This document shows, one piece after another, positions 9,014 through 16,874 of a DNA stretch of 64,000 nucleotides (positions are counted from its first letter, which is position 1; every line of letters begins with the position of its first letter). The position numbers were made by a program, and so were the translations under genes. This stretch comes from Gammaproteobacteria bacterium (GTDB taxonomy: Bacteria > Pseudomonadota > Gammaproteobacteria > Steroidobacterales > GCA-2729495), in the NCBI GenBank assembly GCA_028285245.1, contig JANQPY010000035.1, forward strand, positions 1 through 64,000. The letters run 5' to 3'. The notes beneath the pieces are model-generated. The model was not told the origin of the DNA. It was given only the letters and a program-made list of their open reading frames with translations, and ran no database searches.

Positions 9014-9370
9014 ATGAGCGCCCAAGAGTTTGAACTCCCCGCCCCTGCCCTCGTCTTCACCGATGCAGCCGCGCTGAAGGTCAGCGAACTCATCGAGAAG
9101 GAGGGTAACCCGGATCTTAAGCTGCGGGTATTCATCTCGGGCGGCGGCTGCTCAGGCTTCCAGTACGGCTTTACCTTTGAGGAGCAGCTGGCTGACGGCG
9201 ACGCATCGGTTAACAACCAGGGCGTGACACTGCTGATCGACCCTATGAGCGTGCAGTATCTGATGGGCGCGGAAATCGACTACAAAGAGGACCTGGAAGG
9301 TTCACGCTTTGTAATTCGCAATCCCAATGCCAAGACGACCTGCGGTTGCGGCTCGTCGTTTTCCGTCTAG
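9014..9370 (+). CDS. erpA: Iron-sulfur cluster insertion protein ErpA
   Basis: A 118-residue A-type carrier that delivers Fe-S clusters to apoproteins, including enzymes of isoprenoid synthesis and respiration. The three conserved cysteines are present: Cys46 in [12 protein letters not shown], and Cys110 and Cys112 in the C-terminal [23 protein letters not shown] near the end is the ErpA signature. The start gives the short lead-in usual for the family. No Shine-Dalgarno sequence is seen and the predicted promoter abuts the ATG. The next genes are a MarR regulator with C-terminal cysteines and a monothiol glutaredoxin fusion, which makes this an Fe-S homeostasis block. Confidence 0.97.
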   Translation: MSAQEFELPAPALVFTDAAALKVSELIEKEGNPDLKLRVFISGGGCSGFQYGFTFEEQLADGDASVNNQGVTLLIDPMSVQYLMGAEIDYKEDLEGSRFVIRNPNAKTTCGCGSSFSV

Positions 9371-9468
9371 CTCTCGCACCAACTGCGGAAGTCGGAATTC
9401 CCGGCAGGCTTCGGGCATCAGCATTTTCGGGGCCTCCACCACGAAGTATGGGCTCAACTGATGGCTGA

Positions 9469-10059
9469 TCAGCCGGCTTGAGTGAAGCGCTGGCAAAGCT
9501 GCTCTAATTCCTGAGGGGCCAATTCCTCAGCCAGCAGACCGCAGCGAAAGCTCCCATCGTCGGAGATCAGATGCCCGCAGCGGCCGCACACCCCGGTCGC
9601 ATCCCCTGACTGGCGTGCCTCGATCAACCAGCCCTGCAGTACCTCGATTTGCCCCGCCAGCGTATGCCGCTGGCCAGCCGGCAAACGATCACAGGCACGC
9701 GACAGCGCGAGCACGGGGTCACGGCCAAGCCACCGCTTCGCTTTCGCAGTCAGCGCAAACAGCACACTCCGCCCATCGCGATCCGAACGCTGGCGCGAGA
9801 GCAAACCGCGTTCCACCAGGCTGCGCAATGTTTGCGATGCCGTGCCGCGAGTGGTGGCGTGAAACTCGGCAAAGCCCGATACGGTTCGGGAAAACCGATT
9901 GGCTCGCGAGAAGTAACGCAGCGCAGACCACTGGGCAGCAGTCAGCTCACCGGCCGGCAACTCCGCATAGACTGCCCGGCCGAGCTGCATAAGCAGATCG
10001 GCCAGCTCTGCGCCGGAGGCCTTCGAGACCGGGGATTTGGGCGCAGGTGGCATGCGCAT
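9469..10059 (-). CDS. MarR-family regulator with a C-terminal cysteine motif
   Basis: A 196-residue protein. Residues 15-115 are a winged-helix MarR-like domain: TAAQWSALRYFSRA, then the recognition region TRGTASQTLRSLVERGLL, then the wing RQRSDRDGRSVLFALT. After residue 150 comes a tail not seen in classic MarR proteins, with Cys158, Cys161, His163, Cys173 and Cys189 (GVCGRCGHL, then FRCGLL). That spacing can bind an Fe-S cluster or zinc. The gene faces away from the glutaredoxin fusion and its start codon is 7 bases from the second 21-bp site, which suggests autoregulation and control of both neighbours. A role as Fe-S or redox sensor is inference from the cysteines and the context. Confidence 0.85.
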   Translation of the reverse strand: MRMPPAPKSPVSKASGAELADLLMQLGRAVYAELPAGELTAAQWSALRYFSRANRFSRTVSGFAEFHATTRGTASQTLRSLVERGLLSRQRSDRDGRSVLFALTAKAKRWLGRDPVLALSRACDRLPAGQRHTLAGQIEVLQGWLIEARQSGDATGVCGRCGHLISDDGSFRCGLLAEELAPQELEQLCQRFTQAG

Positions 10060-10066
10060 ACCGTAG

Positions 10067-10087
10067 CGATACCTAACTATATTGACA
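10067..10087 (-). promoter_or_regulatory. Candidate operator (copy 2) between the MarR gene and the glutaredoxin fusion
   Basis: This is the second copy of the 21-bp sequence seen at 8964-8984, identical except for two adjacent bases in the middle. On plus it ends in TTGACA (10082-10087), which with a weak TAGCGT 17 bases later could drive the glutaredoxin gene. On minus it contains TATAGT, a possible -10 element for the MarR gene 7 bases away. One site could therefore control both divergent genes. Confidence 0.65.
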
Positions 10088-10147
10088 AGCTTCAGATGGA
10101 GCGCTAGCGTCGCTGCCCTTACCTAATGCCCCAGCCAAAGGTCCGTC

Positions 10148-11077
10148 ATGGCTTTAGACGATCAAACGCGCAGCGCCATCGAATCGCTGCTTGCCGATAA
10201 CCGCGTGGTGCTGTTTATGAAGGGCACCCGCCAGCAGCCGCAATGCGGCTTCTCCGCCAAGACCACGTCGGCACTCGATATGCTCATCCCTGAGTACGTC
10301 ACCATAAATGTGCTCGACTATCCGCAGGTCCGGGAAGGCATTAAGGAATTCAGCAACTGGCCGACGATTCCCCAGCTCTACGTGAGTGGCGAACTGATCG
10401 GCGGCAGCGACATCGTGCTCGAGATGCTCCAGTCGGGCGAACTGGGCGACGTGCTCGGCGTAGCGAAGCCAGCAGCGAAGACACCATCGGTAACGCTGAC
10501 TGAGAAAGCGGCTGGCGCCATCCGCAGCGCTGCAGCCAATCAACCGAACATGGCCTTGCAGCTGCAGGTTGACGCTGGCTGGAATCACTCGTTGAGCTTT
10601 TCACCACCATCGACCGACGCGGTCCAGGCAAATACTGGTCTCGATATCCCAATGCAACTCGATCCCTGGAGTGCAAGCCGTGCCGACGGGCTGCATATCG
10701 ACATGGCCGAAGAACTCGCCGGCACTCGCTTTGTATTCGAAAACCCGAACGCGCCGCCGCCTGTTCAGGCGTTGAGCGTCCAGTCTTTGAAGGACAAGCT
10801 GGATCGTGGTGAGGATCTGCTGTTGTTCGATGTGCGCCCTGCGGAGGAGCGCCTGCAGGCCAGCATCGAGGGCGCGCAGCCCTGGGATGAAGCAGCGAAC
10901 CAGCAGATTGAAGCGCTGCCTCGGGAAACACAGCTGGTGTTTCACTGCCACCTCGGCGGACGCAGTCAACAGGCCGCTGAGTATTATCGCCGCCAGGGCT
11001 TTACCAACGTGCATAACCTGACTGGCGGCATCCAGGCATGGTCGGAAGAGATCGATCCAGAGGTGCCAGTTTACTGA
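10148..11077 (+). CDS. Three-domain protein: monothiol glutaredoxin (CGFS), degenerate A-type carrier domain, rhodanese
   Basis: A 309-residue protein, nearly three times the length of GrxD. Residues 1-105 are a Grx4-type monothiol glutaredoxin with the CGFS active site at 33-36 and the WPTIPQLYV glutathione-binding region. Residues 112-205 resemble an A-type carrier: they end in GTRFVFENPNA, matching the ErpA stretch [11 protein letters not shown], but the sequence stops before the CGCG pair and the first cysteine position is also lost. Residues 208-309 are a rhodanese domain with active-site Cys267 (VFHCHLGGRS). CGFS glutaredoxins bind and transfer [2Fe-2S] clusters with glutathione; the rhodanese may handle sulfane sulfur. 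A ribosome binding site (AAAGG) precedes the ATG. The gene is divergent from the MarR regulator. Confidence 0.93.
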   Translation: MALDDQTRSAIESLLADNRVVLFMKGTRQQPQCGFSAKTTSALDMLIPEYVTINVLDYPQVREGIKEFSNWPTIPQLYVSGELIGGSDIVLEMLQSGELGDVLGVAKPAAKTPSVTLTEKAAGAIRSAAANQPNMALQLQVDAGWNHSLSFSPPSTDAVQANTGLDIPMQLDPWSASRADGLHIDMAEELAGTRFVFENPNAPPPVQALSVQSLKDKLDRGEDLLLFDVRPAEERLQASIEGAQPWDEAANQQIEALPRETQLVFHCHLGGRSQQAAEYYRRQGFTNVHNLTGGIQAWSEEIDPEVPVY

Positions 11078-11153
11078 CGATCTCACGCGGCAGGTTGCCA
11101 GTTCGTTAGAGCCGCCCATCCGTAAGCGCTTCGCGAGAGGAACACAAGCCAGC

Positions 11154-11873
11154 ATGTTCAGCCCAATCTTCTTTAGCTACGCCGCACTTCACCTGCTCGT
11201 GGTGATTTGGATGGTCCGCTTGCTTCGTCGTGGCTTCAACGTGGCGGCGGCCTGTATCGCCTTTATCTCGCTCGCGCTGGTTTACGACAATTTCATGATT
11301 GGTTTCGGCGCCCAGATAGGTGCGGGTTGGTTGCTGGAAACACTGTCTTTGCCGCGTTTCGCGCTGCATGCAGGATTTACCCCGCTCATCATGCTCGCGG
11401 CCTGGGAAATCGGCCGTGCGGCCGGAATTCCATGGACCGAGAACAAACTGCTGCGCGGCGGACTTTGGATTGTCATGCTCAGTCTGTCTGCCTATGGGAT
11501 TAGCCTGGATCTCGTCGGGCTGAAGCTGCAGACCGCCTGCCTGGGCGACACGCTGCGCTATACCTCCAGCACGCCACCTGCACAGTTTTGCTTTCCGGGG
11601 CAAACCAGCCTGCCGGGTCACGGGCCGCCGATTCCGTCAATTGCCAGTACCGTAGTGGCCCTGGTGATGGGGCTGTGTCTGTGGCGCGATTACAGCTTTA
11701 AGGGGCTGGCCGGCGCCGCCGCAGTGATGTTTGTCGCCGCCGGTGCGCCGCAGTCGGAACTCGGCACGCTGCCCGGCAATGCTGGCGAGGTAATCCTCAT
11801 GACCGGGCTGGCACTTGGCGCCTGGACATTTTCAAGCAAAACCGGCTATCGGCCAGAAGCTCGGGCCACATAG
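11154..11873 (+). CDS. Integral membrane protein of unknown function
   Basis: A 239-residue protein with about seven hydrophobic stretches (roughly residues 5-24, 30-50, 72-90, 102-122, 162-180, 185-202 and 210-228). A hydrophilic loop at about 128-160 contains two cysteines (TACLGD and AQFCFPGQ) that could form a disulfide on the outside. I do not recognise a family. It starts 76 bases after the glutaredoxin fusion on the same strand, so read-through is possible, but nothing else ties it to Fe-S metabolism. An AGAGGAA sequence lies upstream of the ATG at somewhat long spacing. Confidence 0.75.
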   Translation: MFSPIFFSYAALHLLVVIWMVRLLRRGFNVAAACIAFISLALVYDNFMIGFGAQIGAGWLLETLSLPRFALHAGFTPLIMLAAWEIGRAAGIPWTENKLLRGGLWIVMLSLSAYGISLDLVGLKLQTACLGDTLRYTSSTPPAQFCFPGQTSLPGHGPPIPSIASTVVALVMGLCLWRDYSFKGLAGAAAVMFVAAGAPQSELGTLPGNAGEVILMTGLALGAWTFSSKTGYRPEARAT

Positions 11874-12200
11874 AACCGGATCTGAGCCAGGCGCCCGCGT
11901 CGAACTTGCTTTGCCTGCCCGTTTGGGCGATTCTCTGCGCCGGCTCAGCACTTAGATTAAACATAAAGCTGAGCTTCGGGCGCACCCAAAACAAGAACTT
12001 AAGCGCAACTTCCGCGGCTTCTGTCAAATCAGGTCGTTAGTCGCGGCTCGTGCAATCTTTGTCTTGTGCTCAGCGTTTTGAGCAGGCAGGCGCGCTGGCG
12101 CTTGCAGCCCGAAGCGCGTGCTGGGACACGGAACGCTGTCATGAACTTGTGGATAGTCATGCCAGCCGCACAGGTAAACGCGTAGTCACAGGGATAAATC
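11874..12200. other. 327-base intergenic region with a possible nested hairpin
   Basis: No coding frame looks real here. CTGAGCC at 11882-11888 can pair with GGCTCAG at 11942-11948, enclosing a small GCCC/GGGC hairpin at 11917-11928. This could end the upstream transcript, but there is no T-run. The rest presumably holds the promoter of the M15-like gene; no convincing hexamers were found. Confidence 0.35.
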
Positions 12201-12734
12201 ATGGCAAACAGCATTGGCCGCCGCCGATTTCTAAAAGCCGCAGCGGTGCTGCCGGCAGCCTGGACCCACCCGGCGTTCGCGCTGGCCGGCGAACCTCGAC
12301 GACTGCGGTTCTTGCACACTCACACCAGTGAAAAACTGGATATCGTTTACGCAGACGATGCCGGCTACATCGGCAGCGCACTCGCAGAGATTAATCAGTT
12401 TCTGCGCGACTTCCGAACTGGCGACGTTCATCCCATCGACCCCGCGCTGCTGGACCTGTTGACGCTGCTGCAAGCGAATACGGGCAACGCCCGCGCCTTT
12501 GAAATCATCTCGGGTTACCGCTCACCTGCGACCAATCATCGCCTTCGCCAGACTGGCTCGGGCGTCGCCAGAAAAAGTTTCCACATGCAGGGTAAGGCTA
12601 TCGACGTACGCCTTCCGGGTACGTCAACCGATTATCTGCGGCGCGCGGCCGTGTCGCTGCGAACCGGCGGCGTCGGCTACTACCCGCGCTCTGACTTCCT
12701 GCATATTGACACCGGCCGCACGCGCAGCTGGTAA
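12201..12734 (+). CDS. DUF882 / M15-like murein peptidase (MepK/YcbK type) with Tat signal
   Basis: A 177-residue protein. The N-terminus has a twin-arginine signal (GRRRFLKAAAVLPAAW) ending near ALA at residue 29, as in E. coli YcbK/MepK, which reaches the periplasm by Tat. The zinc-binding pattern of M15-type peptidases is complete: His128 in SFHMQGKAIDV, Asp135 in the same motif, and His168 in DFLHID. GYRSPATN is the usual substrate-side motif. MepK-type enzymes cut peptidoglycan cross-links, which predicts a role in cell-wall growth. It is followed closely by a convergent oligopeptide-binding gene. Confidence 0.9.
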   Translation: MANSIGRRRFLKAAAVLPAAWTHPAFALAGEPRRLRFLHTHTSEKLDIVYADDAGYIGSALAEINQFLRDFRTGDVHPIDPALLDLLTLLQANTGNARAFEIISGYRSPATNHRLRQTGSGVARKSFHMQGKAIDVRLPGTSTDYLRRAAVSLRTGGVGYYPRSDFLHIDTGRTRSW

Positions 12735-12755
12735 CGTTCAGCGCGGTCGCGCTAA

Positions 12756-14342
12756 TCAGTTAACCGACAGGAACCGCGACTGCGTTGGACCGCCAGCGCT
12801 GTCGACCCACCCTTCGACGCGCGGCGAAACCAGCCGCCTGCCCACGTAGAACGAGATGGGCAAGAGCGGATACTGCTCCATTAGTACCCGCTCCGCTTCC
12901 ATCAGCATCGCCTCACGCTCAGCTGCATCGGTGATCAGGTTGGACTGCGCCAGCAGCTCGTCGTACTCCGGGATGTTTACGCCCGGCCAGTTGTTGGGAT
13001 TGTCTGATAGAAACAGCTGCAGAAAAGAAAACGCATCGTTATAGGAAGCCACGTAGAACCAGCGGCCCACATCAAATGAGCCGGTCCGGATGTTGCGAAA
13101 CAACGCCCTAAACTCCATGTCGGTCAGCGTGGCCTGAACGCCAATTGCCCGCCACATCGCCGAGATGGCGACCATGATCTTGCGATTTTCCTGCTGCGTG
13201 TCGTAAGACAGATCGAGCTTCAGAGGATTTGACGGCCCGAAGCCGGCATCCGCGAGTAACTGGCGTGCCAATCTCTGCCGCTCTGGGAACGGCATGCTCC
13301 GCTCCGGCATTTCGAGCCCCGAATAGTTTTGAAACTCCGGCGTCACGAATGAGTAGGCAGGCCGCACGCCGGTGCGCAGTAGCCGGTCGGTAATGGCTTC
13401 CCGGTCAATGGCCAGATACAAAGCTCTGCGCACGCGAACATCATCGAACGGGGGCTTCCGCGTGTTCACGACCAGAAAGTACGATCCCAGATTCGCGGTA
13501 ATGTGCAGCGTCTCGGGAATATTCTTCTTGATCCAGTCGATCTGATCAGGTGGAAAGTTCAGCACGATATCGAGCTCACCCGCCCGGAACCGATTCAACG
13601 ACGTCGCCAGATCCTGCGTTGGGTGCCAGTAGACTTCGTCGAGGGCGACAGAATCGGCGGCGAAGAAATTGGGGTTCTTGGCCAGCTTGATGTACGACTG
13701 GGGGATACGCTCGGCGAGATAGAACGGACCATTACTGACCATGGTGCCTGGCTTGGTCCAGGCCTGGCCGTGCTCCTCAATGACATGCCGTGGTACCGGG
13801 GCAGCCTGCAGGTTCCCGATCAACTCGAGGAAATAAGGCGTGCGCTGCTCCAGTTCGAATACGAGTGTGCGGTCGTCAGGTGCGCTAACGCCCAGCGTTT
13901 CAGCCGGCTTGTCGCCGGCCACGATAGCCCGCGCGTTCTTTATTGGATAGAACACTCCGCCGAGCCTCGACGCGCTCGCGGGATCCACGATGCGACGATA
14001 GCTGTATGCGAAGTCTTCCGCCGTGAGCGGCTTGCCATCCGACCACAGCAGACCCTCGCGCAGGTTGAAAGTATAAATTTTGCCGTCGTCGCTAATCGTC
14101 CAGCTCTCCGCACTCGCCGCAATAGGACGAGAGTCAGGCCCCTTAACAAGCAGGCTTGAGAACATGTCACCAATTACCGGCGAAGCCAGCGTTCCGGAAG
14201 CGAGCGTGGGATCCAAACTGGGCGGTTCGGCAGCCGTGCCACGATGCAGGACCATCGGCTCGGCGGCTGCCGGCACACTGGCAAAACAGCCGGCTACTGC
14301 AAGAACTGCCAGCTGCAGCAACCGCACAGACTTAACCTGCAT
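12756..14342 (-). CDS. Oligopeptide/dipeptide ABC-type solute-binding protein (OppA-like, SBP_bac_5)
   Basis: The frame is open to 14843, but the segment before the Met at 14342 is an antisense-like extension into the Rieske gene. From 14342 the protein has 528 residues and a proper signal (MQVKSVRLLQLAVLAVAGC), with a fair lipobox VAGC at residues 16-19; cleavage after AAA is the alternative. The mature protein begins with RGTAAEPPSLDPTLASG, the OppA-like opening, and later has DGKIYTFNLREGLLWSDGKPLTAEDF, cited here only as the two family blocks TFNLREGLLWSDG and PLTAEDFAYS. No permease or ATPase gene is nearby, so it is an orphan binding protein in this window. The start overlaps the Rieske stop by 11 bases, so the two genes form one unit. 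Confidence 0.88.
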   Translation of the reverse strand: MQVKSVRLLQLAVLAVAGCFASVPAAAEPMVLHRGTAAEPPSLDPTLASGTLASPVIGDMFSSLLVKGPDSRPIAASAESWTISDDGKIYTFNLREGLLWSDGKPLTAEDFAYSYRRIVDPASASRLGGVFYPIKNARAIVAGDKPAETLGVSAPDDRTLVFELEQRTPYFLELIGNLQAAPVPRHVIEEHGQAWTKPGTMVSNGPFYLAERIPQSYIKLAKNPNFFAADSVALDEVYWHPTQDLATSLNRFRAGELDIVLNFPPDQIDWIKKNIPETLHITANLGSYFLVVNTRKPPFDDVRVRRALYLAIDREAITDRLLRTGVRPAYSFVTPEFQNYSGLEMPERSMPFPERQRLARQLLADAGFGPSNPLKLDLSYDTQQENRKIMVAISAMWRAIGVQATLTDMEFRALFRNIRTGSFDVGRWFYVASYNDAFSFLQLFLSDNPNNWPGVNIPEYDELLAQSNLITDAAEREAMLMEAERVLMEQYPLLPISFYVGRRLVSPRVEGWVDSAGGPTQSRFLSVN

Positions 14343-15486
14343 GAGATGCCGCAACGCTGGCACCCTGCGCGCCGCCGGCGGGACAGGTTGGCACAGTGCT
14401 GAGAATCCAGCCACGCGGGCTGCCGACCCGCGCCGGCGACGGGATCGCAAACGCGTGCCGGCGCTCAGCCTGGGAAAGACGCTGTTCGTCGATGCGCCAG
14501 CCTTTTGACTGCCACTCGGCCAACTTTTCGCGATATGCCACAACGGCCGCATCGGCGGGGAGCAAAAATTCATGAAGATTGGTTTCCGGAGTTGCAAAGG
14601 GGTGAATATCTGCCAAAACAACGGCGTCCTGATCCGCAACGACATTGTTGCGCTCCGCAAAGCGCGCATCGTGCTCAGGCTCAAGCAAGAAATTTCGGGT
14701 CTGCACGAGAAACGTGCGGACGTGGCGCGCATCGACAGGCACCTTAAACACATTCTGGTGAATGGCAATGTTCTTAGCGGGATAAATACGCGTGCAAATA
14801 CTGCTGGGCCCATGATGGAAGCTGCCCGCTTGAATGACCGCATCTTCGCTGCGCCCCGATGCCCGCTTCATCTTGTCATCCTTCAGCGGCGGCGAGTAGT
14901 AGGTGGTCAGAAAACCACTGCCCCAGGCGGTTTGCTCAAGCTTCAGGTCGGGCACGCGGTAGTCATCCCGATCGCCCGAGAACCCATGTGTTGGATGCAC
15001 AAACTCATTGTGAGCCGGGTCCAGGGCGTTCTCGACCTGCCGGCGATAGTCGCATTCGGCCTGGCGCTCCTGGTGCGTTGCTCGCCAACTGGGATCGCCA
15101 TACTCAGGGATGTCCATGAGCGGTGGCCGTTCTTCTTCTGCAAGATCGCCGAGAAACACAAAGACAATGCCGTAGCGTTCCTCGACGGGGTAGGCATCGA
15201 CCCTGGCCCGCGGAGGAATACGTGCTGCGGCACCCAGCGACGGAATTCTCTGGCAGCGGCCATCGCCGGCAAACTGCCAACCGTGATAAGGGCATTGAAC
15301 AGCGCCGTTGACGAGTTTGCCGCCGCCCAGAGAGCCACCGCGATGCGCGCAGGTGTTACTGAGACAGCGAGCAGTGCCGTCCGTATCGCGAAACAGCACA
15401 AAGTCATGGCCGAGCATGCGCCGCAAGAGCGGCCGGTCTGCGAGCTCGGCGCTCCACTCCGCCGGATACCAGAAGTTAATGAACAC
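14332..15486 (-). CDS. Rieske non-heme iron oxygenase, alpha subunit type
   Basis: A 384-residue protein. Rieske [2Fe-2S] ligands are clear: Cys46 and His48 in CAHRGG, Cys65 and His68 in CPYHGW. The mononuclear iron site follows in NALDPAHNEFVHPTHG (near residue 155), which gives the D-x2-H-x4-H pattern. Members hydroxylate or demethylate aromatic and other cyclic compounds using electrons from a reductase, not encoded nearby. The coupled downstream gene is an oligopeptide-type binding protein. The substrate is unknown; the catalytic alpha subunit alone is typical of the carnitine, vanillate and ketosteroid oxygenase groups. Confidence 0.9.
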   Translation of the reverse strand: MFINFWYPAEWSAELADRPLLRRMLGHDFVLFRDTDGTARCLSNTCAHRGGSLGGGKLVNGAVQCPYHGWQFAGDGRCQRIPSLGAAARIPPRARVDAYPVEERYGIVFVFLGDLAEEERPPLMDIPEYGDPSWRATHQERQAECDYRRQVENALDPAHNEFVHPTHGFSGDRDDYRVPDLKLEQTAWGSGFLTTYYSPPLKDDKMKRASGRSEDAVIQAGSFHHGPSSICTRIYPAKNIAIHQNVFKVPVDARHVRTFLVQTRNFLLEPEHDARFAERNNVVADQDAVVLADIHPFATPETNLHEFLLPADAAVVAYREKLAEWQSKGWRIDEQRLSQAERRHAFAIPSPARVGSPRGWILSTVPTCPAGGAQGASVAASHAG

Positions 15487-15517
15487 GCCGAATCGTTAAC
15501 GAGTTGCTATCGGGTCG

Positions 15518-16687
15518 CTATCGCAGCGCCACCTGCTCGGCCTGCGGTGTTGCAGAGACCGGCGGCACTGCGCCGGCCCACTGATCCGGCCCGATATTCA
15601 GTGAGGACACGTCCATCACATAGGTATAGAGATTCGACATGAACCCGCCGTGGCTGCGCGTGAACAGCATCTTCTTGCCATCGGGCGACAGCGACGGGAA
15701 GCCATCGAAACTGCGGTTGTAGGTCAACCGCACCGGCGGCCCTCCGGCGAGATCGCCTAAGAAAATTTCCCAGTTGTTATTTTCAATAATCCTTACGAAT
15801 ACATAGTGGCGGCCATCAGGCGCTGGATAGGGCGCCCAATTCATGTCGTCATCGAAAGTGCGCTGCGTCCGTTCACTACCGTCGTGCTTAATGGTGAAAA
15901 CCGTCATCGGCGTCGGCCGAACTTCGCCGTACTGGCTACGCCGCCAAGCGCGGGTGAGGACGGTTTCGTTGTCCGGGAGATAAAACGGAGCACCTTCCTG
16001 CCAGTCGTCGGTAAAGGTGATCTGCTGCTCCTCCGAGCCGTCGGCGCGCATGCGCCACAGATCCATCTTGCCGTCTATCTGGCGGCCGAAAACGATCCAC
16101 TCTCCGTTGGGTGACACCGAGACCTCCGCTTCGTAGTACTCGTTATCAGTCAGCCGCTGTACGTTGGATCCATCCAGGTCGGCGATGTAGAGCTCAGCAC
16201 CCTTAGGGTACTCGCGCTCGTCTGACCAGTTCCCGACTTCCATATCCATGTTGTCGCGGGTGGAGGTATAAACGACACGCTGCATATCCGGAAAAAAGAA
16301 TGAGCAGGCGTCCTGACCGCGATCGTTGATGCGCCAGCGCTTTTCACCGTCATCAGTAAATATCCAGGTCAGGGCACCGCCCGCAGCCCGCTCCTTGGCC
16401 GGAATTGCGTCCGGGTCCTGGGTTTGGGCTATCAGATGAAAGCTGTCTGGTGCGTAGTACGCTTCGGCGCTCTCCGGCATGTTCGGCACCTGCCGCACCG
16501 GCAGCTCCGCATCATCCGGATAGTCAGACGCATCTGCATAGCCGCTCGCTTGACTGACGCTGTCTGCGCCGCCGACTTCGCCCGCCGGAAACTCCTTCGC
16601 GGCCCGCTCTGCCTCGCTGCCTGAATTACAGCCTGCCAGCAAGGCCATCAGCGTTCCCACGGATACAACTGCTAATCGAGCATTCAT
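15518..16687 (-). CDS. TolB-like beta-propeller lipoprotein (PD40 repeats)
   Basis: The chosen ATG at 16687 gives a clean lipoprotein signal (MNARLAVVSVGTLMALLAGC, lipobox LAGC) and has a G-rich ribosome binding site about 10 bases upstream; an earlier in-frame Met at 16738 would put 17 charged residues ahead of the signal. The mature protein contains repeated propeller blades such as VSVSPNGEWIVFGRQ, PAPDGRHYVFVR and PSLSPDGKKMLFTR, as in TolB and PD40 proteins. The role is probably binding a ligand or partner at an outer-membrane anchor. It is divergent from the flavin amine oxidase gene and 31 bases upstream of the Rieske gene on the same strand. Confidence 0.85.
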   Translation of the reverse strand: MNARLAVVSVGTLMALLAGCNSGSEAERAAKEFPAGEVGGADSVSQASGYADASDYPDDAELPVRQVPNMPESAEAYYAPDSFHLIAQTQDPDAIPAKERAAGGALTWIFTDDGEKRWRINDRGQDACSFFFPDMQRVVYTSTRDNMDMEVGNWSDEREYPKGAELYIADLDGSNVQRLTDNEYYEAEVSVSPNGEWIVFGRQIDGKMDLWRMRADGSEEQQITFTDDWQEGAPFYLPDNETVLTRAWRRSQYGEVRPTPMTVFTIKHDGSERTQRTFDDDMNWAPYPAPDGRHYVFVRIIENNNWEIFLGDLAGGPPVRLTYNRSFDGFPSLSPDGKKMLFTRSHGGFMSNLYTYVMDVSSLNIGPDQWAGAVPPVSATPQAEQVALR

Positions 16688-16874
16688 CAAATTCAGCCCC
16701 CCTGCGAATCTGCCGCGATCCGAATGCGACGCACCCAATACTAGCAGCGCGTTGCTTCGCGGCTGTCCATTGGTCGGCCGGGGGACGACGCTGTGCCCGC
16801 CCGCTATACTCAGTCGCTCATCGCGCGCCGCCCGCGGGCCGGTGCAACCAACCCGTCTGGAGGAAAAGCCGAAT

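Noticed and set aside
14343..14843. Extension of the oligopeptide-binding protein to a start at 14843
   Set aside because: The added 167 residues lie inside the Rieske gene in another frame, and the start at 14342 directly gives a signal sequence.
14572..15642. Open frame of 356 codons on plus across the Rieske oxygenase gene
   Set aside because: The minus-strand frame has clear Rieske and mononuclear iron motifs, whereas this one has none; it is the antisense shadow.
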